Source: Phoebastria nigripes (Eukaryota > Chordata > Aves > Procellariiformes > Diomedeidae). From it: a stretch of 64,000 nt of DNA. The stretch lies in NCBI GenBank assembly GCA_035582835.1, contig JAYKAV010002930.1, positions 100,742 to 164,741 of the forward strand, given 5' to 3'. Below are positions 12,312-22,920 of this stretch, piece after piece (position 1 is the first letter of the stretch; the number at the start of each line of letters is the position of its first letter). The position numbers were made by a program, and so were the translations under genes. The notes beneath the pieces are model-generated. The model searched no databases. It was not told the origin of the DNA and saw nothing but the letters and a program-made list of their open reading frames with translations.

Positions 12312-13541
12312 TTGAACCTGCTACCTAATATGTTAGCTCTTGTATGATAAGAAGCAGGATGTTATTTTAATAAATTAATGGTACTTAATTAACCCTTTTC
12401 ACTAGTCATGACTCTTGTATACCTTCATTTTATCTCCTCTCACTTACCTAATTTCAAGGCTGAAGAACCCTAGACTATGTAGGGATTTACCTCCAGGAAA
12501 TTGTTCTCTACTTTTAATCATCCTGTCACTGTCCAATGCCTTTGCAGTTTTGCCATNTTCTTTTGAGATGTTGGCACAGGGTGAGGTTCAGGACAAAACT
12601 GGATATGATGTTACTGTTACAAGTGCCCTATTTATTTCTGTACTGAGAAAAGAGAATTTTCTGTCTTGTCTGTTTCTTTCCCACTAACTGCTAACAATTA
12701 GGTTGCTTTTTTGTGACCACTAGCAAGCTGATACTTTCATAGGATTGTCTGTTACCATTTCGGGAAGGGGGGGTGGGTTTTTTTTTGTTACAGGAAGGCA
12801 TGGGGTAAGATGAACTGCCTGTACATCTGGCTGCTGTCTCAGTTTGGAGCAAAATGTAGTAGTTTCTTTCTAAAACTTCATTGAATAAGGAAGATAGCCC
12901 TCTTTCAAATTTCAGCAAAGTTATTAGCCACTGTAGTATTTTCATATGCTAAGCATCTTTATGAATTGGGCTTTAGGACATATGCATACTCTCAGTGCGT
13001 ATACAGCTGAGTTTTAGCCATCTTGCAGTGAAAAATTCTGCACATCAGGAGTGTTTCAGTTTTGAACTCCNTTCTGTGTTCAGTCTGTTTTTGGAGATAA
13101 ACTTCTAGGTTCATCACATTTTAGTAGGAACTGCAATCTCTTCATCAGTGTGAGCACTCCTGTGTCAGGCGACATATTGTGTGAAATGAGAATTCTTTTA
13201 GTCTGTCTGCACTTGAATCTTCCTTAAAATTAAAATTACATCATCTTGAAGAAAGACCATGTTAGTATGCCACTGCTTTGGGAAGGCAAGAGAGAGTAGG
13301 CACACAGTTCCCACTGGTTGGCTGCATACAGGCCTGGAAGCAAATGCTCAGGAGCCATCAGTGCTGAAGCAGCCACTCTCATGTTTCAGTGGGCATCTCA
13401 TGTCACTCCACCAGAAATTTGTTTTTGCAAACAAGAGAATCATATTTTTTATAACTTCTGATAACAATTCCTAAGGACCACACCTTTTTCATTCTCAGCA
13501 AGAAATCCTTATTTTGAGGTTCTTATCACACTTGGACATTN

Positions 13542-13559
13542 ATTCCATGAATATGGAAT
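13542..13559. repeat. Short perfect inverted repeat ATTCCAT-4-ATGGAAT
   Basis: Seven-base arms separated by GAAT, immediately after an N. Each arm contains GGAAT/ATTCC, the core of TEAD-type binding sites, so a paired factor site is possible, but an arm this short also arises by chance. Confidence 0.5.
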
Positions 13560-14060
13560 GATTTTGGATTATAGCCAAAAAATGTGTTATCTTCTTTTGA
13601 CACTTTGAGGCCTGTTACATTGACAGAAAACCACATACCAGCAGATGACAGAGACGCTTCAAAATTTAGTGAAATGCAAGTTCGGATTTATCCGTGTCTG
13701 TCATTACATTTCCTAGGATTTTCCGGATCTTTCTTAGGCATAANCCTATGTAGTTATTACAGTAGAACACATTCATAAACTTGCTTGCACTGAGATTTAT
13801 TCCTTTTACAAACCAGTCCTAACTGGGAAGGCTGGTCACCTTGCTGCAGTTCCTTAAGTTTCTTTAATTTGGATACTAGCCACAGCCTCCTGAAATTTGT
13901 TCATAATCCCATGAAGGGTTTCATTGCCTTGAATACTAGGTTTTGTTCTGAGAAGAGTAAACAGTTCCAGATTGGATAGAGCTAACCAGCTATGTATTTC
14001 TTTCCTAGCCATTCCCATCCCCCTTGAAGTTTTGTGGGCTTTGGTTTTTGTTTTCTTTTT

Positions 14061-14087
14061 GTTTTGTTTTGTTTTGTTTTGTTTTGT
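14061..14087. repeat. (GTTTT)n microsatellite
   Basis: Five pentanucleotide units preceded by T-rich sequence. It has the same unit as the repeat at 1127-1158. Confidence 0.9.
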
Positions 14088-16526
14088 GGGGAAGTGTACA
14101 AGGGGAAGTGGGCTTCTTACCTCAGGGGCTTGCTACCGATAGTTTTCTATTTCTTATTGATTTCTGGCTAAGATAAGTAGAGCAAAAAGAAGGTGTAGAG
14201 TTTGACTAGACCGAGTGCAGTATGGTGAAGAAAAATCTTTTAGTGAGAAAAAAAATCTAGCTCCAAAATAGGGACACTACAGTAGCATAAAGCACATGCT
14301 TTACTGAAAGTCTAGTGCCATCACCTGTTCACCATTATCCTGTTCCTGACTAGAAGTGCTGAACTCCTAAACTGAGCTGCAGCATCCCATTGTTTTTTTG
14401 TGCCTTACTAATGTGAGGAGGTACAACCCGCTTTTAATATTGGGGATATATGGCCTTGTTGCTTCACCACTGTGGCCAGACCAGTTCAGTCGCATTGAGG
14501 GACCTGGCCAAACAGTGGAGATCCATAGCAAGTGCAACTATCCTGTTACTATGGCACAAGACCTACCTTCTGCACAGCAATGCATTGTGCCATATGAATT
14601 TATCAGCTTAATCAGAGATATGTTATTTCATGACATTGCATGATGTACACACACGTTTTAGACTTACACTAAGTCTACAGTAAGTGGACTACACTTAGAG
14701 TAGGCATGTCTACAGATATACCATGTGCCAATTAGTGTGTTAAAAATCTAATGGTTAAAAGTTTGCCATGACTGATATTTTTTAATTTTCAGAATGATCA
14801 AGTAAATATTTTAGACTGTTCTTTTATTTTCACAGAATTTCTGTAGTTTATGGTACAGAGAAGCAGCACACAGAAACCAGGCTGCTTACTATTGTATTCC
14901 AAAAGCAACCCAGAGAATGAAGTCCTCTAAGGGCACGTCTTCACCGATATACCAAACACCTAGACAGATTGCCTGGCACTGATGCTTTCTGACATGAAAC
15001 AGCCCTCATCTTTGCTAGTAAACTGTCTTAGCCTCAAATCAGGAAGGCTGCTTGTAAACAGCTTATTGCTAATGGCATCTGAACTGTTCCAGCTGCCAAA
15101 GTGTGTTAGGAATTGTTTGGTTCAANTGCTAGCTGAAATGATCTAGATTATCATATTGTAGTACCAAGAAATGTTCCTGGGCAATGCTTGAAGTTAGCAG
15201 TACAGATTAATTTTCACTGTGTCTCAGCAGTGCACATTTTTCTTGCTACTGTTCTAATGTGCGATAGCTAGAGCCTTATGGAAGGCTAGACCAGGTTCTA
15301 CAATACTTCATCTGTCTGCTGTTTATATGGCAAGAAGTCAGGATTAACTCTGTCCCATGAAGAAGACTACGAATGAAGCTCTGGAGTTTCATTTTGGTAA
15401 ATATCCTCATCTTCTTGGAAAGTGTTTTGTTACCAGACGCCCAGTACCACATCTTTGACTATCCATTCTCTTAATTTGGGAACACTAAACTGGGGATAAA
15501 ATCTTGGAATGAATTGTTTTTATTCACATGAATAGAACTTAGTTTTATAAGGAGGTGGAGATTTGGACATGGTGGGGGAAGTAAAACAACCCAAAAGGTT
15601 TGAAGTAAAAATACAGTGGGCATGATGGAGATTGAGATTAAACAATCATGATTTTAAACACATTTGAAAACCTGCCTGAGTACAGACATGTTTTCCTTGA
15701 CCCTCTGCAAGCTCTAAAGACTCCAGAATGACTGAGATGAAGTGCTCTTGCTAGAAGTTATGATGACAGTGGAGCCAGTTTAATTGCAACAGCTAATGTA
15801 CAATCCCATTCCCATTTCCTCTATAGAAATGAAACAGTCAGTCAATCAGCTAGGGCCAAGTTCAATCTGGGCCTTCTCTGATGTGTGATCTGTACAGTTA
15901 GGGCCTTTAGATATCTTGAAACACTGGGTATAAGAGAAAAAATAGGCTTTAAACATCCATCTGGGTTTTGGAAATTGGACGTTTCAAGATGCGGCAGACC
16001 GCTATGTAATTAAGTAGGTCATCGGTGTCAATCCTCATAGCAGTTCAATTCCAGATGTGATCACCACAGTATAATGAAAAGCTTTTGAAAAATATCATGC
16101 ATCTCTAACAGTGGAGAGTTTGTCAGTTCTTTTTCAGTAGTTGTCTATTTTTTGGTTTTGCTTTTAGTTGTTGTTTCTGTGCAGTGGCAACCAGAAGCGG
16201 GGAAGGAAGTCAGTTGGGCGGTGGTCTCTCAATAACGAGCATATGTTTATAATGATGCATAGGCTTGTGCTGTGGAATTTGTCCAAACTGTTGCCTGTTC
16301 ATATTTTTAAATCTGGACTCAGAAGACAATGTTTGCTTTGGGGAAGGGGTTACTTTCTTTTATTTGTACTTTATTTTTTAATCATTGTCCCCTTTTGTTA
16401 AATTGTGTCTGGGAAATTTTGAATACATATACCTGCAAAGTCATTTAATTCCCATGTAGCTCATCTTCAAACCTAGATACAGATATTTTGCTAATTTACC
16501 TTGAGAAATAGTTTGATGAGTTTTGT

Positions 16527-16561
16527 ACAAAAAAACCCCACCAAAAACCAAAAACAAAAAA
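16527..16561. repeat. A-rich low-complexity tract (AAAAACC type)
   Basis: Degenerate poly-A/C sequence with no coding potential and no associated retroposon body recognised upstream. Confidence 0.8.
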
Positions 16562-18801
16562 CTGACCACTAAAACCAATTAGTGAGAGTTTTATACTTCG
16601 AAGAAGTTTTTATACATGCTGCATAGGCATATCTATTAATTAACTCTTAATGTGATGATTTTTTTTTTTTAATCCCGTTTCTTTTCCTGACCTAAATTCT
16701 CCCAGAAGGAGAGTAGTAGTAACATAATGGTTTCAAACTCTAGATACTTCTTGTCAAAGTGGAATAGACAGATTTTGGTAAGAAAGAATAAAAGACACAT
16801 TCCATACTGAGAACAAACATTAAAACTCACCACAAAATTTATTTTAAGGTAGTTACTGCCAGTTGTTCATACTGTTCATATAGTTGCTACATGGAACTGT
16901 AGAAGCCCATTGGCAAAAATCAATTTGCCATGCTATTACCTTTGTCATTGACTAAAGAGAGGAAAAAAAACCCTAATGATGTTTTCCTTGGTTGCTTTTC
17001 TTCACAAATAAAATGACTCCCTCTAGCAATAAGTATTTTTACAAAGCTGCTTACAACATACTAGGAATTATTAATAATGAAATTAAATTATTAAATATCC
17101 ATTACAGAAAAGCAACATAAATGTTTCATAGCCATATTTGTGATATAGCATTTGCAGGTGCAATTTCAGTAACTAATGAATGCAATTATAACCTGGACAT
17201 TTAGGTAATTTAAATGTGAAGATAATTGGATAATTGCTTGTTCTGGTAAATTAATATTAACAAGAAAGTCTTGTAGAGAAAGAAAATGTAACTTGGAAAC
17301 TTTTGATGTTCTTGCAAGTGGTAGTTCTCTATGAGTAAAACATTATCATGAATCTTGCTTTTGATCTTTTAATTATGTTTTGATGTAACTTCAGTGTCTT
17401 CCTTGTATTGAATAAAAGAGAGAGGTACTGGGATGAACTAAACACAAGATTTATAATAAAATGGGGATATTTAAACTTGTCTTTTTGAGATGTTTAGAGG
17501 GATGTTTCTGGTTAACTATGTTGTTTAAAGGGCTTTTTTTGCTTATTTTAGGATATTGTTTTCTATTCTTAGTGAAAATAATTCTAGACACTTTTGAGAG
17601 AGATTTTTTATCACAGTTCTGCTTCCTGATTGGAAGTTGTCATACTTGACTAATGTCAAAAATAGGAACTGAACATTCATTTCTCTTGTTTTTTTTCCCT
17701 TCCAAGTTTTAATACTACAACAATGATTTTTTCAAATCTTGAAAAAAAAAGGTAAAAAACACAGCAAAGAGAGACAACAGTTGACTCTGTTCTGGCTAGC
17801 AACATTAATAGGGAACTAAGTTGACTTTTTGGTCCTAGTATGAGAAAGATGTGTGTGACCATGAGAAAAAACATGCAACAAAGCAAGTTTTCATACATTT
17901 CCATTTACTGGTGGTGCTAGTACACTTTCTTTGGTTTCTAACAGTCAATGTGGCTGAGTTGGTAGAATTAGGGAGAGGCAAATCATCTCTCACAACCTCA
18001 TCCTTCTTGATAATAGGAATAAAGACCTGGAAACCATCAAATACATGAAACAAAGTACTAAAAAAAGAAATCACTTTAAGTCTCACATTTTCTGGTAAAG
18101 TAGATAAAAGCTCTATTTAATAACATTAGAAAGTATTGTATTTGCCAGGAAAAATGTGATTTAATTCATTTTTTGTATTCTATTGGGTATAAGCTGATAG
18201 GAGATTCTCCAGATAATTTCCTTCCCATTTGTGAATCTTGAGTCCTCAGGAAGTCTTGTGTGGAAGGGGAAAAAAAGGTAGGGGACAGCTGTGTTGTTCA
18301 GGCTGCTGGAAACATGGCATGTGCTGTATTCTATAGGGGTAAACTGTTATCTAACAACTGAAAATATATGAAATTTCACTGATATTATGACATAATCACA
18401 ACAGGCGTATTTTTATATACACACAGTCTGTTGCAAAATTAGTTGTGCCTCATTTGGCATCTGGATTGCAGAGGTTTTCTAGTTGGCAAAACAGTGGAGG
18501 TAAGATTAAAAGTTGTCTTGTCTACAGTGTTCCTGCCACAGTGTACATATCCGCTTGTAAGGCTTTTGAACATACTCTCCATCTTTTAACAAAAGTGAAA
18601 GCTTTCTTTTTTAGTTTAATCTTCTTCCACAGATTTTCCATCTGCTTTCTGTTTCACAGTGTACATGTGTTAANGCTATATACTGCAGGTCAAACAGAAG
18701 TGTTTTCATTAAAAGTTATATTCAGTTATTGGAAATGTATTGCCCATGTTTTAAAGCTCTCAGTTCTGGATCACATCTTGCTTTTCAAAAAGCTGGGCAC
18801 A

Positions 18802-19024
18802 TTAATAATAATGATGAGAGCTAACCAAAATTGTCCCTGATTTGATTGAGGAGTTGGACAATATGTCATCCCAAGGTTCCTCCATGCCATCTACGTTGTT
18901 CAGTGATTCAGTTCTTTGAAAAGCCAAAACAATGGTACCCAAAAATACACTTATTGCTATGCAGCCAATCACTGACTCTTGCTTAGTGAGGATTTTGATG
19001 ATCAAGCTCTTGATACCATGCCAG
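18802..19024 (-). pseudogene. Candidate terminal exon: one transmembrane helix and short tail (unrecognised)
   Basis: On the - strand a pyrimidine-rich tract ending GATTTTAG is followed by a 74-codon open segment running to a TAA stop. It would encode a polar lead (WHGIKSLIIKILTKQES), one strongly hydrophobic stretch of about 19 residues (VIGCIAISVFLGTIVLAF), and an acidic, Ser-rich tail ending SSHHYY. That is the architecture of the C-terminus of a single-pass membrane protein. Its reading frame needs one leftover base from the preceding exon, but the upstream candidate (19340-19513) ends in phase 0. Either an exon is missing between them or the locus is decayed. No AATAAA poly(A) signal is obvious just downstream. 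I do not recognise the family, and it could be a chance open frame. Confidence 0.28.
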
Positions 19025-19339
19025 CTAAAATCAGAATTTCAAGGACATAAGAAAAAAATGGCAAGAAATAAAGGAATTAATCTCCATTAAAAATGGATTT
19101 TAAAAAGAAACTTGAAGGGCACATCTTGGGAAAAAGTAGATGTTTTGAATAATTTATAATCTCTCAAATATTAAACAGGAGCAGTCTTTAGCAGTGTCTT
19201 GTTTGTGGTTTGAATGTGATTTTACAAGTGCCAGCAGATTATTTTTTTTTTATTTTAATTTTTACATGAGCAACATTTAATCAAGGGGGTGTACTCAGAC
19301 ACTCCCGTACTGCTGTATTAATGGTAAATATCAAGATAC

Positions 19340-19513
19340 CTGAGACTGTCCAGAGAAAAGAACGTCTGTTGGTGTGTGATTCACAGTGTGCTTCCAAGAC
19401 ACGTCTTCCACAAAAAGCGGTTTATTTGAGTCAGTGGGAGCAAACAAGTTGAAGGGTTCATTTGAACTGCCATTGAATTTTCCACTCCTTATTGAGTTCA
19501 CATTCCTGCCTAC
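19340..19513 (-). pseudogene. Candidate internal exon, 58 codons (unrecognised)
   Basis: On the - strand the sequence reads TTTGCTCAG as acceptor, then 174 open nucleotides, then CAG followed by GTATCT as donor. The exon is exactly 58 codons, phase 0 at both ends. It encodes a polar, extracellular-looking segment with potential N-glycosylation sites (NGS, NHT) and a Trp-containing core (VEDVSWKHTVNHTPTD). It lies between the long open segment at 19705-20196 and the hydrophobic terminal exon, on the same strand. No homologue comes to mind. The acceptor's pyrimidine tract is weak. Alternative: an open frame by chance. Confidence 0.28.
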
Positions 19514-19704
19514 CTGAGCAAAGACTACCAATCAAAACTCCATGAAAGTTAAAGGAGACAAAGCAGTCAACAGCTGTAAGAAAGGACTGCTTTCCTCGCT
19601 TAAGTCTTATGACACAGTTCATGGATCAATGGACTATCCGATCAGTAGATTATCTAATTTTCCTAAGTGGCAGAGCATTGAGTGCTTACTGCATGAACCT
19701 TAGA

Positions 19705-20196
19705 TCACTGACAGAGCACAAAGGCAGGGATCTTTGCAGGAAAAGATAAAATCATTGGTACAGAGCATATCTCAGACAGATATGTCCCAAAAGATAAGCT
19801 ATATGAATTGAGGGGACAGTAAATCTCCTTTTCAGTGTTTGCCAAAAGGTTGTACATCGTCCACCCATCTCTGTCTCCGAGAGGAGAGGAAATAATAAGC
19901 GTGGTGTGGGATTCAGGGTTTAAGAAGGAGGTAAGGATTTCATGAACCCATAGCAGCTGCTGATCCAGATTAAGCATTTTAAGGTCGTTATTGTACTTAA
20001 AGGTTAATGCCTCATAAAGCAAAGAACTAACAGAGCATGAAAAGTCATTCAGAGCTACAGCTTTTGGAGCCTTATTTTTCACTCCCTCCCATGGGGAGTA
20101 TTGTTTGTTTACTTGTTTTTTCTTACCAAAAGCAAGCACTAACTCAATCAGGTTTATCTTTCTGGATAGGTCATCTCCTGAAGGGCAAGTGAAATT
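19705..20196 (-). pseudogene. Longest open segment of the - strand cluster (163 codons, unrecognised)
   Basis: Open from just after an in-frame TAA (20197-20199) to a TGA at 19705-19707. Its start resembles an exon: a good acceptor CACTTGCCCTTCAG before 20177 and a near-consensus donor TTTTG/GTAAGAAA at 20127/20126, which would bound a 51-nt exon. The frame nevertheless stays open beyond that donor for another 140 codons. The translation has a mixed, protein-like composition with several Cys (NFTCPS, DFSCSV, EIYCPL) and no low-complexity bias. It has no ATG at its beginning; the first candidate initiator is GTG, so it would need an upstream exon. No family recognised. A run this long is uncommon but not impossible by chance in a 64-kb window. 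Confidence 0.3.
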
Positions 20197-20355
20197 TTAA
20201 TGCTGCAGTCCTGGGTGACTTTCAGGCTTATCTTGAGAGTTGATAATTATTTCCCCAATCAGTGTGGTAGACCTGCTGACTTCAACTGTTTGCTTATAGA
20301 TTAATACAGGATATTCATTATTTAGTGTAATTTTCCATCTTTTCTTACTTCTGTA
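20197..20355 (-). pseudogene. Candidate exon upstream in the - strand cluster (unrecognised)
   Basis: A strong acceptor-like sequence, TTATGCTACTGCAG, precedes 20355. The open segment after it encodes a beta-strand-like stretch (WKITLNNEYPVLIYKQTVEV) and ends at an in-frame TAA at 20197-20199. I see no good GT donor before that stop, so joining it to the next segment is unclear. The alternative is an independent start: an ATG at 20389-20391 opens the same frame with a hydrophobic N-terminus (MKALVMLLMLLQ) resembling a short signal peptide, giving a 64-residue product. Another consensus donor, CTTCAG/GTAAGTGC near 20479, lies just upstream on the same strand, which adds to the impression of spliced structure. 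Confidence 0.25.
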
Positions 20356-20391
20356 CTGCAGTAGCATAAGAAGCATAACTAAAGCTTTCAT

Positions 20392-22679
20392 AAGCAGCCA
20401 AAAATGGTAATTCTAAGATGTCGTGTNTGTGCATGTGACATATTTCATGCATCACTATTGAGAAGTGTTAAGCACTTACCTGAAGGAGGAAATTTTAAAA
20501 GTGTTTCTACTGCCATCATTTTTTTATTTCTTTAATTTGGTGGCAAAATAAGTTTTGACTATTGATATATTACTTCACTCCAAGAAATACAGAGCATGCC
20601 CTATGTCCATTGAGAATATCACTTACAAAAGCCTCTTCTAAAATGAAATGTTATGCAATGTATGAAAGTAAAACTTCATTTCCATAATCATTTGCTTAAC
20701 TTTAAGTCCCAGAAGTAAACACTTCAAAATAAGTATATGCTTAAACACTTGATTTGAAAGTAGGTGCTGTGTACCAGGTCCTGATACCTTGATGTAGACA
20801 AAAGCAGAACAGTGTAGACAAGTAAGGATGATGGTGCTGTCTTTTTTTTTTTTTTAGAAGACTGATGCAAAAGAGCTTTTAGTTAGCCAAACATTCTGTA
20901 CAGTGATAGTCACTTAAAATCAGTCAGCAAATAAAAAATAGCCAGAATAGTAGAAAATAAACAACAATTATTTCTTTGCATGGAGTTCCATTAAAGAGAT
21001 TAAGGCCAGATTACCCCTCTTTAGCATGGCATAAATCACAGGTGTTTTTTGTAGAAGTCTGATTTTAATATATTTTTCTATAAATAAAGAATTTCTTTTT
21101 TTTTTTTACTCCATAATGAGGCATAGTTCATAGTAGGCTACACCTCTGATGGGAATAAATCCAGAAGCTGACATATGAAATTAATGGCAATAGTTTTAAA
21201 TTTAATTAATANTTAATTAATAGTGTTTCAGCAGAATACTACCACTGAGAGAGTATTTTTGAACAATCACTTGAATTTCAGAGTAATTCTTACAAGTGCA
21301 TATAAAAATACCCTTAGAATATCTGTAGGATGACTATTCTTTTTCCTTCTTCATATAATGCAATCAAGTATAATGCAAAATAAATATATCAAATGCATAT
21401 ACATTAATAAAAAAAGAACAATGTGAGTGTGAGTATTTTACTTTAAGCTTGAATTATAACTCTCAAAATCTATGGCAGGACTACAAAAACTCCCCCAAAT
21501 TACACCTCTCATGCATTTTAATTGGCTTGCAGTCAATTAATTTTCATCCATAGTAGATACATCTCCTTGATCAAAACCATCTTGAAATAAATTGCTGCAA
21601 CTTGTAAATGGTAAATGTAAATGTTATTTTCTGATTACTTATATTCCTCTTTCAGTTAGATACAGTGTTCTTTACTTCCTTGGTTTTGGAAAGCAGTTTG
21701 TTCTAGGGGATTGAGTATATAGGTTGTAGCCACTGAAGCCCTGAACTTTGAATCATAGTTATTTTATTTTAAGTGTCTTTTTTGGCCTTGGTCAAGTGGT
21801 ATAATTTTTCTCCTCAACTTGTACATTATTACAATGAGTAATGTTTTAAGAAGGGTCACCTTTTTACCTGCTTTAATCTCTGGAATGCTAGATAATGGTA
21901 GACTTTTTGTATGATTGAGCATATTGTCTGTTCTAACTTCTTTATTGGGGTCTGAAGAGGCTCCTTTTGCACTGTACTTTCATGTTCAAATAGCGTCTTA
22001 TACTCTCCATTTGCTGTGTGTCAGTGAGTTATAAATCAGGCTTCAGATCACAGGTTTTTGTGAGTTGCAAATCTTCTAGTAAAGATCAGTCAGAAATTAA
22101 TTTAGAATTCTGACGCTGTCTGCAGTGCTATGGTAGGAAAATAACATTGGTTTATATTGAAGAATGANCTAAAAAAATTCTAATTTTTTAACATACCAAA
22201 AAAAATGAGGATGAATTTTTAAACGATTCTTTACTGTTATTGCAGTACATCCAGCATCATTGCCGCCTGACCTTTCCTATAGCTTGCGGCTCTTCCCACC
22301 CGAGACAGCTCAGTGTGCTCTGACATTTGCCAAGCTGCAAAAAGCCCTAGGAAGTTTGCTGTCTGTCTCTTGGGTGAAGTCACTAAAGCATCTCTTGTTG
22401 TGCTAGGTTGTGCCCAGCCAGCTCAACAACAGACAAATGTCAAGAGGCTTGAGAATAGCAAAGAATCTGTTGGAGGGACCACTTTATGATGTAAGAATCA
22501 TAAATTTATCTCGGGTCATGCTGAATTTCACTTGTTGGTCAAAAATAACCTACAGCTTTAGCTGTGTGAGCTAAAATAAAGGATGGTGAAACGTGCCAAA
22601 ATGTATTTGTTGCAATGCATTAAGGAAAGTGGCTAAGAAGTGATTAGGAATGTGGGACACCCAGGCTGAAGATTTTAAA
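20392..22679. other. AT-rich non-coding stretch
   Basis: No gene. A poly-T tract lies at 20842-20855, and TTAATTAAT palindromic words flank an N at 21212. The 22230-22500 segment is locally richer in G+C and less repetitive than its surroundings, but has no open frame of note. Confidence 0.55.
20842..20855. repeat. Poly-T tract
   Basis: A run of 14 T with no associated retroposon body recognised. Confidence 0.8.
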
Positions 22680-22689
22680 ACTACTTCCT

Positions 22690-22920
22690 TACCTAGGGTT
22701 AGGCTTTTGGACAATTTCAAAACAAGTAATTTAAGTGCCCTCATTTTCAAAACACTTTACCGGCTGCTTGTCTTACTAAAATAAGTAGGAAGTTTAGGTG
22801 TTTGCCAAATCTGAAAATCAAGTTGTTTTTACTAAGGATTTCTTAAGCCTAACTTCATTTTATATTCAAAAATCTTTGAGATAATACTTAGAGACACCTA
22901 AATGAGAAGTGGTCCTGAAC
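22690..22920. repeat. Possible decayed palindromic interspersed repeat
   Basis: Several copies and reverse complements of words like CATTTTCAAAA, GAAAATC, TTTAGGTG and ACACCTAAAT are spread over about 230 bp. This vocabulary is shared with old foldback-type repeats of turtles, crocodilians and birds, and with the clearer copy at 27260-27365. The arms are too diverged to align convincingly by eye. Confidence 0.3.

Larger units (their letters stand above)
9544..18801. other. Long AT-rich non-coding stretch
   Basis: No supported gene or recognised interspersed repeat in about 9 kb. It holds simple repeats at 9580-9596 (poly-T), 11992-12004 (poly-T), 12293-12311, 14061-14087 and 16527-16561, and a short inverted repeat at 13542-13559. 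Open frames such as 18445-18840 (+, 131 codons) have no ATG context, no domains and a length compatible with chance. Confidence 0.55.

Noticed and set aside
17940..18000. GTGGCTGAGTTGGTAGAATTAG resembles a tRNA D-arm region
   Set aside because: No acceptor stem, anticodon arm or TTCGAATC-like T-arm follows at the proper spacing.
18445..18840. 131-codon + strand open frame
   Set aside because: No ATG at its start, no domain, contains an N, overlaps the - strand candidate exon, and its length is compatible with chance.
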